Source: Rhinocladiella similis
Taxonomy: Eukaryota; Ascomycota; Eurotiomycetes; Chaetothyriales; Herpotrichiellaceae
Direction: 5' to 3'
Assembly: GCA_024082115.1 (NCBI GenBank)
Contig: JAMRYE010000012.1
Coordinates: 248,001 to 312,000, forward strand
Length of the DNA stretch: 64,000 bases
The position numbers and the translations under genes are program-made. The notes under the pieces are model-generated. The model searched no databases. It saw only the letters and a list, made by a program, of their open reading frames with translations, and was not told the DNA's origin. Below are positions 24,783 to 36,000 of the stretch, piece by piece; within the stretch, counting starts at the first letter, position 1; each line of letters starts with the position of its first letter.

Positions 24783-27700
24783 TCAAGTCCCATCCACCTG
24801 CATTCCAGCCATCTCACCGTTTATACCGAAAAACTGGAACCAGTCTTCTACATTCAACGTCGTCGGGGCCACTGGAGCATTTCCAATTGAACTCGTGGAC
24901 CATCCATCACTATCGTGCATCTCCATACCGGCACCCATCATGCCTTGCATCCCTGGTGGCCAGACTTGGGGCTGTCCCGACATGTCAAGCTGCGGCATTT
25001 GCTGGCCTCCCATGGGCTGCTGCATCTGTAGTTGAGGATCAACCGCGTGGTTCAAGACAGGGCTAGTGAAGTTGGTAACATCACCAATCGTCCCATTAGG
25101 GAAAAGCTGATCGGGTTGGAAGTTCTCCCACAGTTGCTGCGAAATATTGGGAGAATCTCTGGTCACCAAGAAGAGATCCGGAGGAGTCGCAGGTATCGAA
25201 TAGCCATTAAAGGGTGAATTGGCCCTGGTAGGACCTCGGGAAGGAATTCGAGATGCTCCGCGAGATCGGGAGGCCGGCAAGTGCTCTGATGGCAGTGGAG
25301 GCGATCCGAGGAAGTTATGATGTTGATGCTGAGGGACTTCCCGGGAAGGCGTAACCGCAGGAGTTTGCGGTCGCGAGCGCTCATAAGACATTTGTGGCGC
25401 AGGAGGGCCAACGTTGAAACCCAAGTCAATGTCGTCGAATTTTCGTTTGGCTGGGTTTTGGACCATCGCAACATGCGAGGGAGCAGCTGTCGGTCCATTG
25501 GCGCTACCATTCGGATGGCCTATTGCACCAGAAGCTTGATTCATTTTGGCTCGTTGAGCTTTCTTGCCCGTCGCTTTCTGCAGTCTCTCCTCCAAGACTT
25601 TGTTCCCAAGTATTGATTCGAATAAAGTATGGACCATCTTCGCTACCAGCCATACCTTGGACACTTCCTTCAAAGCGTTCATACATACGTTGATCCGTTC
25701 CTGGCTTGCCGCCACAACTGACGGCACTGAAGAGCGCATCTGGTAGACATGCATGATCAGTGCAGAAAACAGACTATATACACTTGCAAATTGTCAGAAC
25801 CCTGTCGCGTGTTAGGTACAGACCACTTACATGAAAGCAGGCGTATATTTGACTTGGTCATGGGCCAGGAGGTTTTCCATGATAGATGTGATCATTCCAG
25901 CCGCCTGAAATGCAATCGTCCTTGACGGGTAAGCCATGTCCACGTTCTCATAGTCGTTTGGTTTGGCCGTGGCGGGAGGCATGTGGGCTCGGTGTAGTAG
26001 ACATAGCGTTGTGCTGTAACGACTGTTAGCCACAAGTTCCATGGGATGCATCAAGACGTACTAGTAATTTGAATGTAGTAAGGCGGACCAAAAATGGTGG
26101 CGGGAACGCTCCCAGTATACTTCCCGCGGACAGTTTTGCAACCAGTCCGCCAGTGCCATATCACTGTGTGTGAGGTCAATGGCGTTGGTCCTTCGAGCCT
26201 TAGACGCCACCGAGTATTGCTGTGAAAGCACAAGGCCCATGATCTCGCATAGCTTCACGTATTGCAGGAAAAACTGGACGTGGACCGGATCCGGCTGGTA
26301 TTCACTGCTCGGGTCGCCCTCGTCTTCAATGAAATCCTCCTCGGTGATCATTTCGACGTCAGAGTCGTCCGTATTAATTGAAACAGGACGCCCTAGCGCC
26401 ACTGCGACCGACCGGTCCCTTGTAAATAGCGACCACCACACTCTTTTCCACAAGCGCTTGTCCTGTCGACTCAACTGCGAGCTCTCAACACTGCATATTC
26501 GATTAGCATCGGCGTGACACAAAATGGTCATAGCACGCACCTTCGATGCATGCCGGCTCCTTGTGCAACAACAATAGCCACCCTAGTCCAGTAAAAGACA
26601 TTCTTCGTCACATCTGCTCCAATGTTAGACCGCGCATAGTCAGCGAAGTCGATTGAGTCCCGGCCCTTACCTTCAGGGCCTTCCCAGTACCATCCCATTA
26701 GCATCAAAGCCTGCACTATTGTGATGCGGTCGTCTTCGTAGTTGGCGTCGTATAGTGCTTTTGCACGCTTGTAGAACGTCATGGCAGCAGGCGTCGTCGA
26801 GCCAGTGGCGTCCATCAGCTGTGGGTTTGTGCAGACCCGAGAGCCGGCAAGGAGAATTGCTTGGAGGAGTAGTAACGAAGGAGGGTTCTTGGTGTCTTTG
26901 TACCTCTTCATGAATCGTGTCCTATTGATGACAGGCACAATGGGATGCACCCAGCGAAAGTAGGCCTCGACAAGCTCATCGCACAGGGTCCGCGGAGGAA
27001 GCAGAAATGCGCCTCTCTGTTGCAAAATTTCAATCTCCATTTGATCTGGCTCGGTCAAGCGCGCGCGTGCCCCTCTGATGTTCTCGGGTAATGGATAATG
27101 AACCACATCTGTATTACCGTGTCGATCATGGACCAGCAGTGATAAATTGGAAGACTCTCCAAGATAGGCGACTCGTCCAGCTTCCTTGATAGGCGCACGA
27201 GCAAACTTGGGTTTCATAAATTGAGTCATGGTACTGTTATTGGCGGCTTGCTGGGCGGCCTGCGCCTCTGACATCTGCGTGGACGGAATGCCATCTGGAG
27301 AGTTGAATCCAGCAGTCGGTCTGGGTTGAGCAGGACGTGTCAAGCGGGGATCTGTGGGCGTCGGCGGCTGCTGGGTATCACCGGCCTCACTATGGTAGCT
27401 TTGTTACCTCGATGCCTCCCCCAAAATGGAGAGGAGTGTAAGCGGACGTACCTCTCGTCATCTTTGGCCCGAGAGGTGCCCGCCCTCTTCCGCTTGGGCA
27501 CAGGGATCCGGCATTCAATGGAAAACGCAACACAGTTGGTACAAGGGACACTGAATGGGTCAGCAATATGAGCTATGGAGGTTCTTTGCGTTCACTCACC
27601 CTAGAGAGGCAGCATCGCACCGCACCTATGATATGGGGAGTTAGAATTGCGAGTACCACAGCCACCACAAGTAGCTGGTGCCGCTGCGCAACATACCTTG

Positions 27701-28246
27701 CGTGCGTGGCATGTTTCTGCAAATGCATTCGTTAGCGACTATTCCAAAGCAATGACTCCAGTTTGTTATGTGATGGGTGTTGTATGCATATTGTACGGGC
27801 AATGAAGGCTGCAGCGTTCACCGTCAGAGTGTCATCTCTGAACCGAGGTTCTCGGTATGTCGCGTCCTCCAAATGATGAGAAATAATAAACGGACATTGT
27901 CCAAAGTCGCATCTCTCACGTTTGTAGGAGCTGATGAAATAGCATGTAGTCTATTCTGGAGAGGCCTCTTTTTCCGCATATCTCTTCCAAGTATTCCGCC
28001 TTTGCGACAAGGTAGGTTCGACAGAAAGAAGGGAAAGCTTACCACAAGCCCGAGAAGCGCGCTGCCTATTGTTCAGTCAGTTAAGAATCCAAATTGACGA
28101 GGTACTGCAAGGACGAGATACCGTCTGAAGCTAGGATGTCCAGGAGTTTGGTTTGGAGGAGCTTTCGTTGTGCCTGACTGTTCGCCTGCCGACTGCGATT
28201 GGGATTGCGCAGACGCCGAGTCTGCTGGTGGGCTTTGATCGGCCAT
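24783..28246 (-). CDS. Zn2Cys6 transcription factor, CTF1/FarA/FarB type
   Basis: Regulator predicted to control fatty-acid or cutin-monomer use. Nine exons: 28246-28122, 28065-28043, 27716-27697, 27625-27600, 27550-27452, 27389-26541, 26490-26062, 26013-25831 and 25782-24783. All junctions are GT-AG and the sum is 918 codons (917 residues). The zinc cluster reads RACETCHARKVRC, then CTNC and a final C in the order C-x2-C-x6-C-x9-C-x2-C-x6-C near residues 48-78, followed by the basic linker PKRKR. A fungal-specific regulator domain follows (AYFRWVHPIVPVINRTRF, WKRVWWSLFTRDR). The block LKEVSKVWLVAKMVHTLFES and GNKVLEERLQKA near 600-640 is what ties it to CTF1/FarA/FarB; which of these is the ortholog I cannot tell. 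The C terminus is Gln-, Pro- and Met-rich, like an activation region. FarA-family factors are known to bind CCTCGG. Confidence 0.88.
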
Positions 28247-28903
28247 GACTGCGAACAAAGTTGCGTTCAAGTCAAGGAATCCGGAAGTCAGGCTGGAGCG
28301 GGGCCGTTGAAAAGCGAGACTGAGTGTCCTGACATGCACATGAAGTATGAAAGCGACGTGAGGAGGAGTGTGTAGGGAAATGGGAAAAGAAAGACACACT
28401 TCCGTGAGCTTGTGCACGCAGGCGGTGTTCCAGCACAAAAGGTGTGTCAAAGTAGTTACTCGTAGTACTGTCACAACCAGGACTGCCAGTGCGCGCTCCG
28501 TACTCCGTATTGACCTACAGAATAAGCGTCGCTCGGGGCTCTTTAGGCCCCTAAATAGTGCGCATAAATTGGTTCGCTGCTGCTCCTCCAATTGGTGTCA
28601 ACCCCCCCGAAGCCGCCTAAAGTTGTGGGGGGCTGGAAAGTCTGGGGGAAGGATAATCGCCATGTCTCTGAAGCCATCCCCCAATTCTGAGTAAGATTCC
28701 GGCAACCTAGGCTGTTCGTCTACTACGTTATATTCAGCATGTGCTATTTACCTGCCTAGCTAGTACTCGGTATTGTCATGCTCTCTTTGGTACAGTTCGT
28801 ATAGATCTGGGACCTTGTCCCTCAGACCAACCGCCTGATTAATGGCGTCAGGATACAAGTACAGGAGGCGTCCTCTCATGTCTACCCAGGTATAGATTTC
28901 GTG
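28247..28903. other. Promoter and 3' region, no gene seen
   Basis: Upstream of the FarA-type regulator and downstream of MSP1. Includes one TACTCCGTA at 28501-28509. Nothing else recognised. Confidence 0.6.
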
Positions 28904-30208
28904 CTATCGCTCAACCTCTTCCACTGTTTCTTCCATATCTGAATCGGCATGCGGAGATGACGATGCTGTACTCCATTCTCCATCTCCCTTACCGTCCTCG
29001 GGCTCCTTGGCTGTTTTAATTGTAGCAGTCCGCGAGAAGAAATCGGATGTTCGCAAACCCCGAATCTCTCCAGCCTTCATATTTTCAATTCGAGTGCCGT
29101 TCTGCCTTTGACGCTTTATCATCTCACGGACGGGTACCATTGCAGCCTCCCGACACGCTTCTTTCATATCACTTCCAGACATGCCGGCCATCACTCTAGA
29201 TAGATATTCCAGATCAAGATTCTCAGCGTCTATCTTGGTATCCCGCAAAATAAGTTTGAGGATTTTCAATCGTTGAGAAGCATTGGGTAGTGAAACCGGG
29301 AATTTTTTAGGCATTCTTCGCAGAATCGCATCGTCGATATCACCCATTCTGTTCGTAGCTCCTAGAACCAGGATGCGCCGAGGTCGTCCAGACGACGTGG
29401 CGGAAGCCAGGCCATCCCAGTGTGTCATGAATTCCGCCTTGACCATGCCACTGGCCTCGTGTTCGCCGCTGTGCCGTGTTCCCAAGACGGCGTCGATCTC
29501 GTCAATGAAAACAATTGCCGGCTCCAACTTGCGAGCGAGAGAAAAGACCGCATTGACAAGTTTGTTGGAATCGCCGAACCATTTTTCGGTCAAGGTGGAG
29601 ATGTGCAGGTTGATGAAGCATGCGCCGCTTTCGTGAGCCAGCGCCTTTGCCAGCATGGTCTTACCGCACCCAGGTTGTCCATATAATAGCACTCCAGACG
29701 GGGCGGATAATAATGAGGAGGAGGTTGCATAGAGATCCGGCATCGTCAAGGGATATATGACCGATTCTTTCAGCTCTTCGATTATATCGGACATGCCTCC
29801 AATATCCTCGAAAGAGACTGGTATGTCCTCGGCGAAGACGAGATCTTGTAAAATAGCTTGCTCAAACCGCGATAGATCTAATTGCTCTATTAAAGACTTT
29901 GGATGACGAGTGTCGGCACCAGATTGCAAGCCATTAGGCTCATCGAGTCTTCGTAGGATAGCTTCTGACTGCAGCCGCGTTCTCTCCTTGACTTCCGCTT
30001 CGGGATCGAGATTCATCTGCTTCAGGATATATTGAACTAGATAGAACCCTCCGATTGCCTGTCCGAAAGTCAGTCATTAAAGATCAAAGCGGGAACAAGG
30101 CTGACTGACCATAGGAGCTGCGATGAGGAACTCCTGCAGCACGCGGTGCCACCAAACATTTCCGCCTCTATCAGGGGCCATGCCAAGTATGTCAATGGAA
30201 GAACGCAT
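28904..30208 (-). CDS. MSP1: Msp1-type AAA ATPase of the mitochondrial outer membrane
   Basis: AAA extractase (yeast Msp1, human ATAD1) that removes mislocalised tail-anchored proteins from the mitochondrial outer membrane and peroxisomes. Exons are 30208-30110 and 30058-28904 (phase 0), 417 residues. The N terminus carries a membrane segment split by the intron (residues about 26-43, LIAAPM then AIGGFYLVQYIL). The linker and AAA core follow: SFEDIGGM near 103, Walker A GQPGCGKT near 148, Walker B VFIDEID near 205, arginine-finger region DIDDAILRRMPKKFPVSLP near 265, and the Msp1-like pore segment KWFGDSN. The short acidic tail (EETVEEVER) is variable. The start was fixed by the exon that supplies the membrane helix; the downstream ATG at MNLDPEAE would lose it. 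Confidence 0.93.
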
Positions 30209-30466
30209 AGAGTTGAGCCCATGAGTTGTTGAAACGGTGAATTGCAATAGTTACTAGTAGGTTGCCATCAAACTCGTCCAGCGCAGGCTCGAACGCTCGT
30301 TATGCGCCACCGGGACCACTTTCAAGCTAGACTACTTTCGGACATATGTTGTTTGTTTTGTGTCTAGGATCCCCCATACTGTTCCAAGTCGCGCGAGTGC
30401 ATCATCGAACTTCAATACTTAATCTAACTTCACCACATAACATCAACACGCTCTCTCCACATCAAG
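30209..30466. promoter_or_regulatory. Divergent promoter MSP1 / CSM1
   Basis: A 258-bp gap between two start codons on opposite strands, so both promoters must lie here or overlap the leaders. No named factor site was identified with confidence. Confidence 0.6.
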
Positions 30467-32005
30467 ATGAAGGGAATTGCCGAGCTCCTGGATTCAGATA
30501 TTGGGGAAACCGTCGTCTTCGCCGATGATCGTTCGGACCTCTCCTCAGAAGGTGAGGAGAACGCGACGAACTCGACACAGGCAAAGAAACGTCGCAAGCG
30601 ACATAGAGTGACAATGCCTGCCAAAAAGATCAAGCCAAGCGATCAGCCCTCCGCGACCACGCAAAGCAAAAAGGCGACGTCAAAGCGGAAGATTCCAGCG
30701 CAGCACAAGGTGACGGATGATGAGATCGACGAAGCCGGAGATGGCGACGCACAGGATTTCGATGCAGGACAGCCCGCGACTGATCTAAAGCAAAAGAAGC
30801 CGGCTGGTGCTACTCAGGCCAAAAGCAAAACCAAGAAGCAGACTAGGGAGGTTCAAGAGCAGTTGGAGACACTCAAAGAGAGCACGAAGACAGCGTTGTC
30901 CGCGAAAGAAGCGCACGCTAGGAACGAAGCTGATCCTCCTCGACCCTCAAAGAAAGCCACTGGTGTGCGGAAACCGAAAGTCCTGAAGGAGAACGTCGCT
31001 CCGATCATTGAAACGCGGCAAGACACGCTCGAAGAGGCAGAGGAGTCAGAAATAATGCCGCTTGAGCCGACAACAAGACCGCAGCCAGCGTCACGCAATC
31101 TTTCTCGGACAAGACAGGAACCAATCTATCAACGACGAACAGGTGGAACGACAGTCACAGAAAATCTGCGTCGCGAATTGGGAGACATAACACGCCAGTT
31201 GGAGAACTCTGAGCTGAGGTACCGCAATCTAAAGGAAGTTGGCATCAATGAAGCCATGGGAAAGATGGACGCTCTCCGCCGAGAACATGATGTGACGGTC
31301 CATGCATCGAATGAGGTTATCGCGTCCCTCAAGAAGTCCTTGGCGGTGCAACCTCGTCTAGATCAAGAAGTCCAAAAGCTGAGGATAGAGCTACAGAGCC
31401 GGGCGGACGAAGCAAGCAAGATGCAGAACGAAATCACTGCCTTGAACGGGTCGCTTTCTGCAGCCATGAATGAGGTCAAGGCTCTCCAGGCCAAGTTGGC
31501 AGCTACAAGAGCACCTTCGGTTGAGGCGACGTCGACAAAGGCATCCGTAAGCGTCATGAAGGGCAAGTCCCACGGCTCCGTAGGGATAGGCAATTCGGAA
31601 GCCGCACAAGCCGCACAATATGCACAGATGAAGGAAGACCTGTACAGCGATTTGACTGGACTCATTGTGCGCAGTGTGAAGAAAGCAGATTCGGGCGATA
31701 CTTTTGATTGCATTCAGACCGGGCAGAATGGCAGTAAGTGCGCTCAAAATCCAATGCGAGTGTCTACTAATATGTGCTCAGCTCTTCATTTCAAGCTTTT
31801 TGTTCCTCAAGAGGGTGTAAGGGGAGCCAATTTCGAGGAGCCTGACATTCTCTACACTCCTTTGCTAGATAGCAATAGAGACCGCGACATGATTGAGCTT
31901 ATGCCTAGCTACTTGACGGAGGTCATCACGTTTTCAAGGCAGAATGCAGCAAAATTCTACGGTCGGGTGGTAGACACCTTGACGAAGAGACGACCAGATG
32001 ATTGA
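30467..32005 (+). CDS. CSM1: Monopolin complex subunit Csm1/Pcs1
   Basis: Kinetochore and nucleolar protein of the monopolin complex; fission yeast Pcs1 helps prevent merotelic attachment. Exons are 30467-31733 and 31782-32005, giving 496 residues. The N-terminal half is Lys/Ser-rich and disordered with basic patches (AKKRRKRHR, PAKKIKP). A coiled coil spans about 225-345 (NLRRELGDITRQLENSELRYRNL...). The C-terminal globular Csm1 domain (about 385-495) has YSDLTGLIVRSVKK, DTFDCIQTGQNGTLHFKL, YTPLLDSNRDRDMIELMPSYL and FSRQNAAKFYGRVVDTL. The 48-nt intron (GTAAGT...CTCAG) is a multiple of three and free of stops, so retained transcripts would still encode a 512-residue protein; homology (NG-T-LHFKL) shows that it is removed. 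Confidence 0.92.
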   Translation: MKGIAELLDSDIGETVVFADDRSDLSSEGEENATNSTQAKKRRKRHRVTMPAKKIKPSDQPSATTQSKKATSKRKIPAQHKVTDDEIDEAGDGDAQDFDAGQPATDLKQKKPAGATQAKSKTKKQTREVQEQLETLKESTKTALSAKEAHARNEADPPRPSKKATGVRKPKVLKENVAPIIETRQDTLEEAEESEIMPLEPTTRPQPASRNLSRTRQEPIYQRRTGGTTVTENLRRELGDITRQLENSELRYRNLKEVGINEAMGKMDALRREHDVTVHASNEVIASLKKSLAVQPRLDQEVQKLRIELQSRADEASKMQNEITALNGSLSAAMNEVKALQAKLAATRAPSVEATSTKASVSVMKGKSHGSVGIGNSEAAQAAQYAQMKEDLYSDLTGLIVRSVKKADSGDTFDCIQTGQNGSKCAQNPMRVSTNMCSALHFKLFVPQEGVRGANFEEPDILYTPLLDSNRDRDMIELMPSYLTEVITFSRQNAAKFYGRVVDTLTKRRPDD

Positions 32006-33086
32006 ACGGCGTTGTTGACAAGCCAAACCGCATGGTATCCAGGTGGTTAACTCAGCAGCATTTAAACCACAAGCACCTTGAACTGTCTCGGTAGCTATCT
32101 CGGGTGACAACGTACAGCGCCTCCCTGTCCGGAACAATCATCTGACATGTGGCATAACATCAATCCAGATTCATGCTCTTTGCCTCTTCCAATGCCTTTT
32201 CGAGGCGCCTTTCCGCCTCTGATGCGCTGATAAGCAACCTCTCAAGGCCTTCATTGTCCATGATCAAAGGCTCAACAGCTTAGCAGTACGAAACCAAGTA
32301 TCAGTCACCTTACTGCTTCTCCTCAAATTTTGCTGGTATGGGTCTGGCGAAGGGCGATAGATCTTCCTCGTGCCAATGGGTTGGGTAACGGGCTTGTGAA
32401 GGAGATGGCAGGGTCAGTCTGGGGTTTCTTTGCGTACCGTATATGACATAAGGCTCTTTTATGTGAATATTGTTGTACTATTGTATAGCATGTCCATACT
32501 AAGGCATAGCAGGCTGTGGTGGAGTGTATGGTGGATAATCCTCAAGAAGGAGATGTAGCTGCGTCCTTATCGTTATCGTTATCCTTATCGCAACCCCTCC
32601 TCTCCTCTCCGCTCGCTCCTCGCTCCTACACATCAGCACGGAGTTAACGACTACCTAGAGTTACTAAACATACTGCGCAGCTTCACTTCCTGGACATTTG
32701 CTCATCTGTTGCACCTTCCATCATCGTTCTCACTTTCAAGTCTCCTCGGCTGGTCACGCATCTAGGCATCTTGCCCTGTGGACGTTGCACAATGATGATG
32801 TGATTGACCTCCCCGGCGTGAGTCGCATACACATACCGTCATCCCTCTCCATAAGCGCTGCTGTGCTGCCTGCATCAGTCAATGACTCGTCCACCCTAAC
32901 CTAGACTTTCCCAAATACCTCTTCATCACTTGGTGTGCCTAAAAGGGCCCGTATATACCATATCGACGCGTCAGCCTTTCTCTAATCCTCCTGCGTCTTG
33001 ACCTCGGAACTTCCCTTCGACGATTCGCCGGCCTGCTGTCGCTGCCCAGACTTTGGAATAACGAACTCGACAATACTCTTGGAAGG
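32006..33086. other. Intergenic with phased TTATC repeats
   Basis: No gene seen over about 1.1 kb. Four TTATC pentamers with exact 6-bp spacing lie at 32567-32589. The following stretch is CT-rich and probably leader of the gene at 33087. Confidence 0.55.
32567..32589. repeat. Phased TTATC (GATAA) repeat
   Basis: TTATC at 32567, 32573, 32579 and 32585. On the minus strand this is GATAA, the core recognised by fungal GATA factors. It could equally be a slipped hexamer repeat. Confidence 0.6.
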
Positions 33087-36000
33087 ATGCCCGTATACGT
33101 GCGGACAGCCATCACTCGAGCAAGACGGCCGTCGTCAATTCAGGCAAGGACGCTATGGTGGTGGAGCCGCCACTCTAGTGAACCTCAACTTTTGTTTGAT
33201 GAGAGCACGTTCGAAGAACGTATGACAAGACACCACAAGATGTTGAGGTCCAGATACTCAAAAGCTTTTGCGCGAAAGGTCTTACGAGAGAACAAGGCCA
33301 ACCTGCACTGGTTCGGACGTGGCAACAATCGACTCTGGGGCAGCAGATATTGTGCTTACCAACCCCTATCCTCGGATTCTGCTAAGTCTACCAACACCGA
33401 GAAGCAATCCCATAAATTGCAGGAGGACAAATTTGATGTCCCAGAGGACGTCGGCTTCGAATCATTTCGAGCTACGATAGACCGCGCCATTGCAGAAGAT
33501 CCACACGGATGTCTCTTCGGGAGACCATCACATGGTCGTCGATCTACCGGACGCTCGTCGTCTGACCCGTTCTTTTGGAAGTCTAGAGGCGATTGCGAGA
33601 CGAATGACACAAAAAGCCCTCCCGAATCCACAAGAACACGAGTTGTGATGGCGAAGGCTGTGACCGACTCACCAACGTCGTCATCTCCTGTGGAATCAAC
33701 CACGCCTTTTACAGCGAAAAACGACAAATCCCCTGAAAGCGAAATGGATTATGTTTACGATCCAATATCAATGAGAAAGGTGCTTACAAAGACCAACCGT
33801 TCGGGTCCCGAGAAGAATTCCTTAGTCTCCATGCTCTTTTCGGAACATGGAGTCGAGATCCCCGTCAAGACATACAAGCCGCCCAAGGTCTATGGCTATG
33901 GCCCATCAAAGCCACCCTTAGACGGCTCAAGGTCTGATCAGCTCCCGGCTTCTAGCACAAACAGTGCAGAGAGTTCAAGGAAGCAGAACTTACGCGACAT
34001 GATGTTCCGAACGAAAGGAAATAGCCTGGATACCTCTGCTAGATTTACCGAGATGACAGATACCCAACCATCAGAGGAAACAGAAGATCAACCACCACCC
34101 AAGAACAAGATACGTGAATCTCCAGCGCCAGACGACAGTTCTCCATTGTTTTCAGGCACAACATATGAGGCCAAGAGCGAGCTCAATACGGATCCTAGTG
34201 CGAAGAAGGACGACTGGCTGGTAAAAGAGGGTTTTCGGGACGACGACCCGTACAGCAAAGACGCAAAGGCAAGGGTGGATTCTCGAGAAACCCCAGCCAA
34301 AGGATATGCTGGCTTTCACAACAAACACGCCGAACACAATCATGTTGCCGTCGAAGAGGGCTTGTCACATGGTCCAGTTAAGTCAGCCAGTCCCATACTT
34401 GAACCGACATTGGATAGAATTCAAGCGATGCCAATCGCCGAACCAGAACATGATGTCCACTTGCTTCAAACATCACTAGATCGTCACCTGAAGCAGGATG
34501 ATGCCTTGAACTATGAGCTCAAGGGCTCAACAGCAGATAAGTTATTCAGAGACACTATACCAAGTACAGAGGAGGACATGGATCTCTTGCGAGCCAGTGA
34601 TGTGCGTGCTGCGACTCGAACAACCCGATACACAAAGCAGGAAGCCGAAAGCAGAAAAAAAGCGACAAGACAAAAAATGGAGGGCACTTGGCTGGCACTT
34701 CAGGATGACTTGAAAGGTGAGAACAATGACACGACAAAAACAACAACAAGCCAAGGCAGTCCGCACACAACAGAAAGCGGTAGTCTCAATGATGTTCGGA
34801 GTCATCTTCGCGAGTACCTTGATGGTATCATGGCGAAGACAATGCAATCAATGGGGGGGTTAAATAATAGTTATGACACCTATCTCCAACAAATGAGAGG
34901 AGGAAAGTGGGCAGACCTGACCAAAAAGCTCATTTTCAAAGATGAGTCTCTGAGCAAGACGCCTTCGATCTTTACAGGCAAGCCACAGAATCCGTCCAGG
35001 CCCTCCACACCGGATCCTGAAGTTGTTCAAGCCCTGGAAGAGCGCAATGGACGTACATCATCTCTGAGGGAAGCTACCGCTAGGGCGAGAGGAGAGTGGG
35101 AGAAAACTAGAGCTCAGCTCTCAAAGCTGTCCAACGACATTCGGGCTATCTATGAGGATGAATACGGTTCGATCAACGTCAACCATCGCCAGTCTAGCCC
35201 GTCGGGTGGTCTAGGGCAACCTGTTACATCGAGAGCATTGGATTCTTCTGGCACCTCAAATACACCGCCCCTTCTCAATACCACTGTGAAACCCGGGTTG
35301 GTGACCGACCCTGTCATCGACGCTCATATCAGTACTTTCGAGCCAAAGTACGCAGAGCTTGTCGATGCAGCCAAGACAGTACGTAGAGAGCTCCACGAGG
35401 CTAAGATGGCAATTCGTGCAATCGAGTCGGGAAGACCATCGAATGTGTGGGCTGTTCCCTCTCCAGCAGACTCAAACTTTGGCAAGAAAAGAATCAATTT
35501 CAAAGCACAAGCTGCTGATGCCCCCACACCAGAATTCTCTGTGACTGGTGACGATCCAATACCAAAGCCTCTTGACAAAGGAGCTCGTGCTGATCTAGCC
35601 GGCCAGCGAAGTAAGGATGAAACAGTACCGGAGCCCGTCTTCACGGATTCAGGCTCTCCAGAGTGGAACGACGAACAGATCCCGCCCATCGAATCTTTGA
35701 GAACCAGGGAGTACGATGCTCCGTATCTCAGCCTGGTGTATAATCACTCGACAGGGAAAGTTATAGTGTCGCCCATGAACGAGCCGTCGCAATTGCCGAA
35801 CAAAAGAGCAGATTTCATCGAAGTCCTTGGGCGACTTAAGCACGCACCTGAGTTCTTGAAGCATTTTACCACATTGAAGCAAGCCGGGTATTCACTTGTT
35901 GATGGCGGCGAGCATATGCTGGTCTTTACAAAAAGGTCGACAAAGCACCTGCCGCCGAAGCCGCTCAGTGCTGAAAACGCAAGTCTCAACAACCCTGAAC

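Noticed and set aside
30853..31713. Several frames antisense to CSM1
   Set aside because: Shadows of a Lys/Glu-rich coiled-coil gene.
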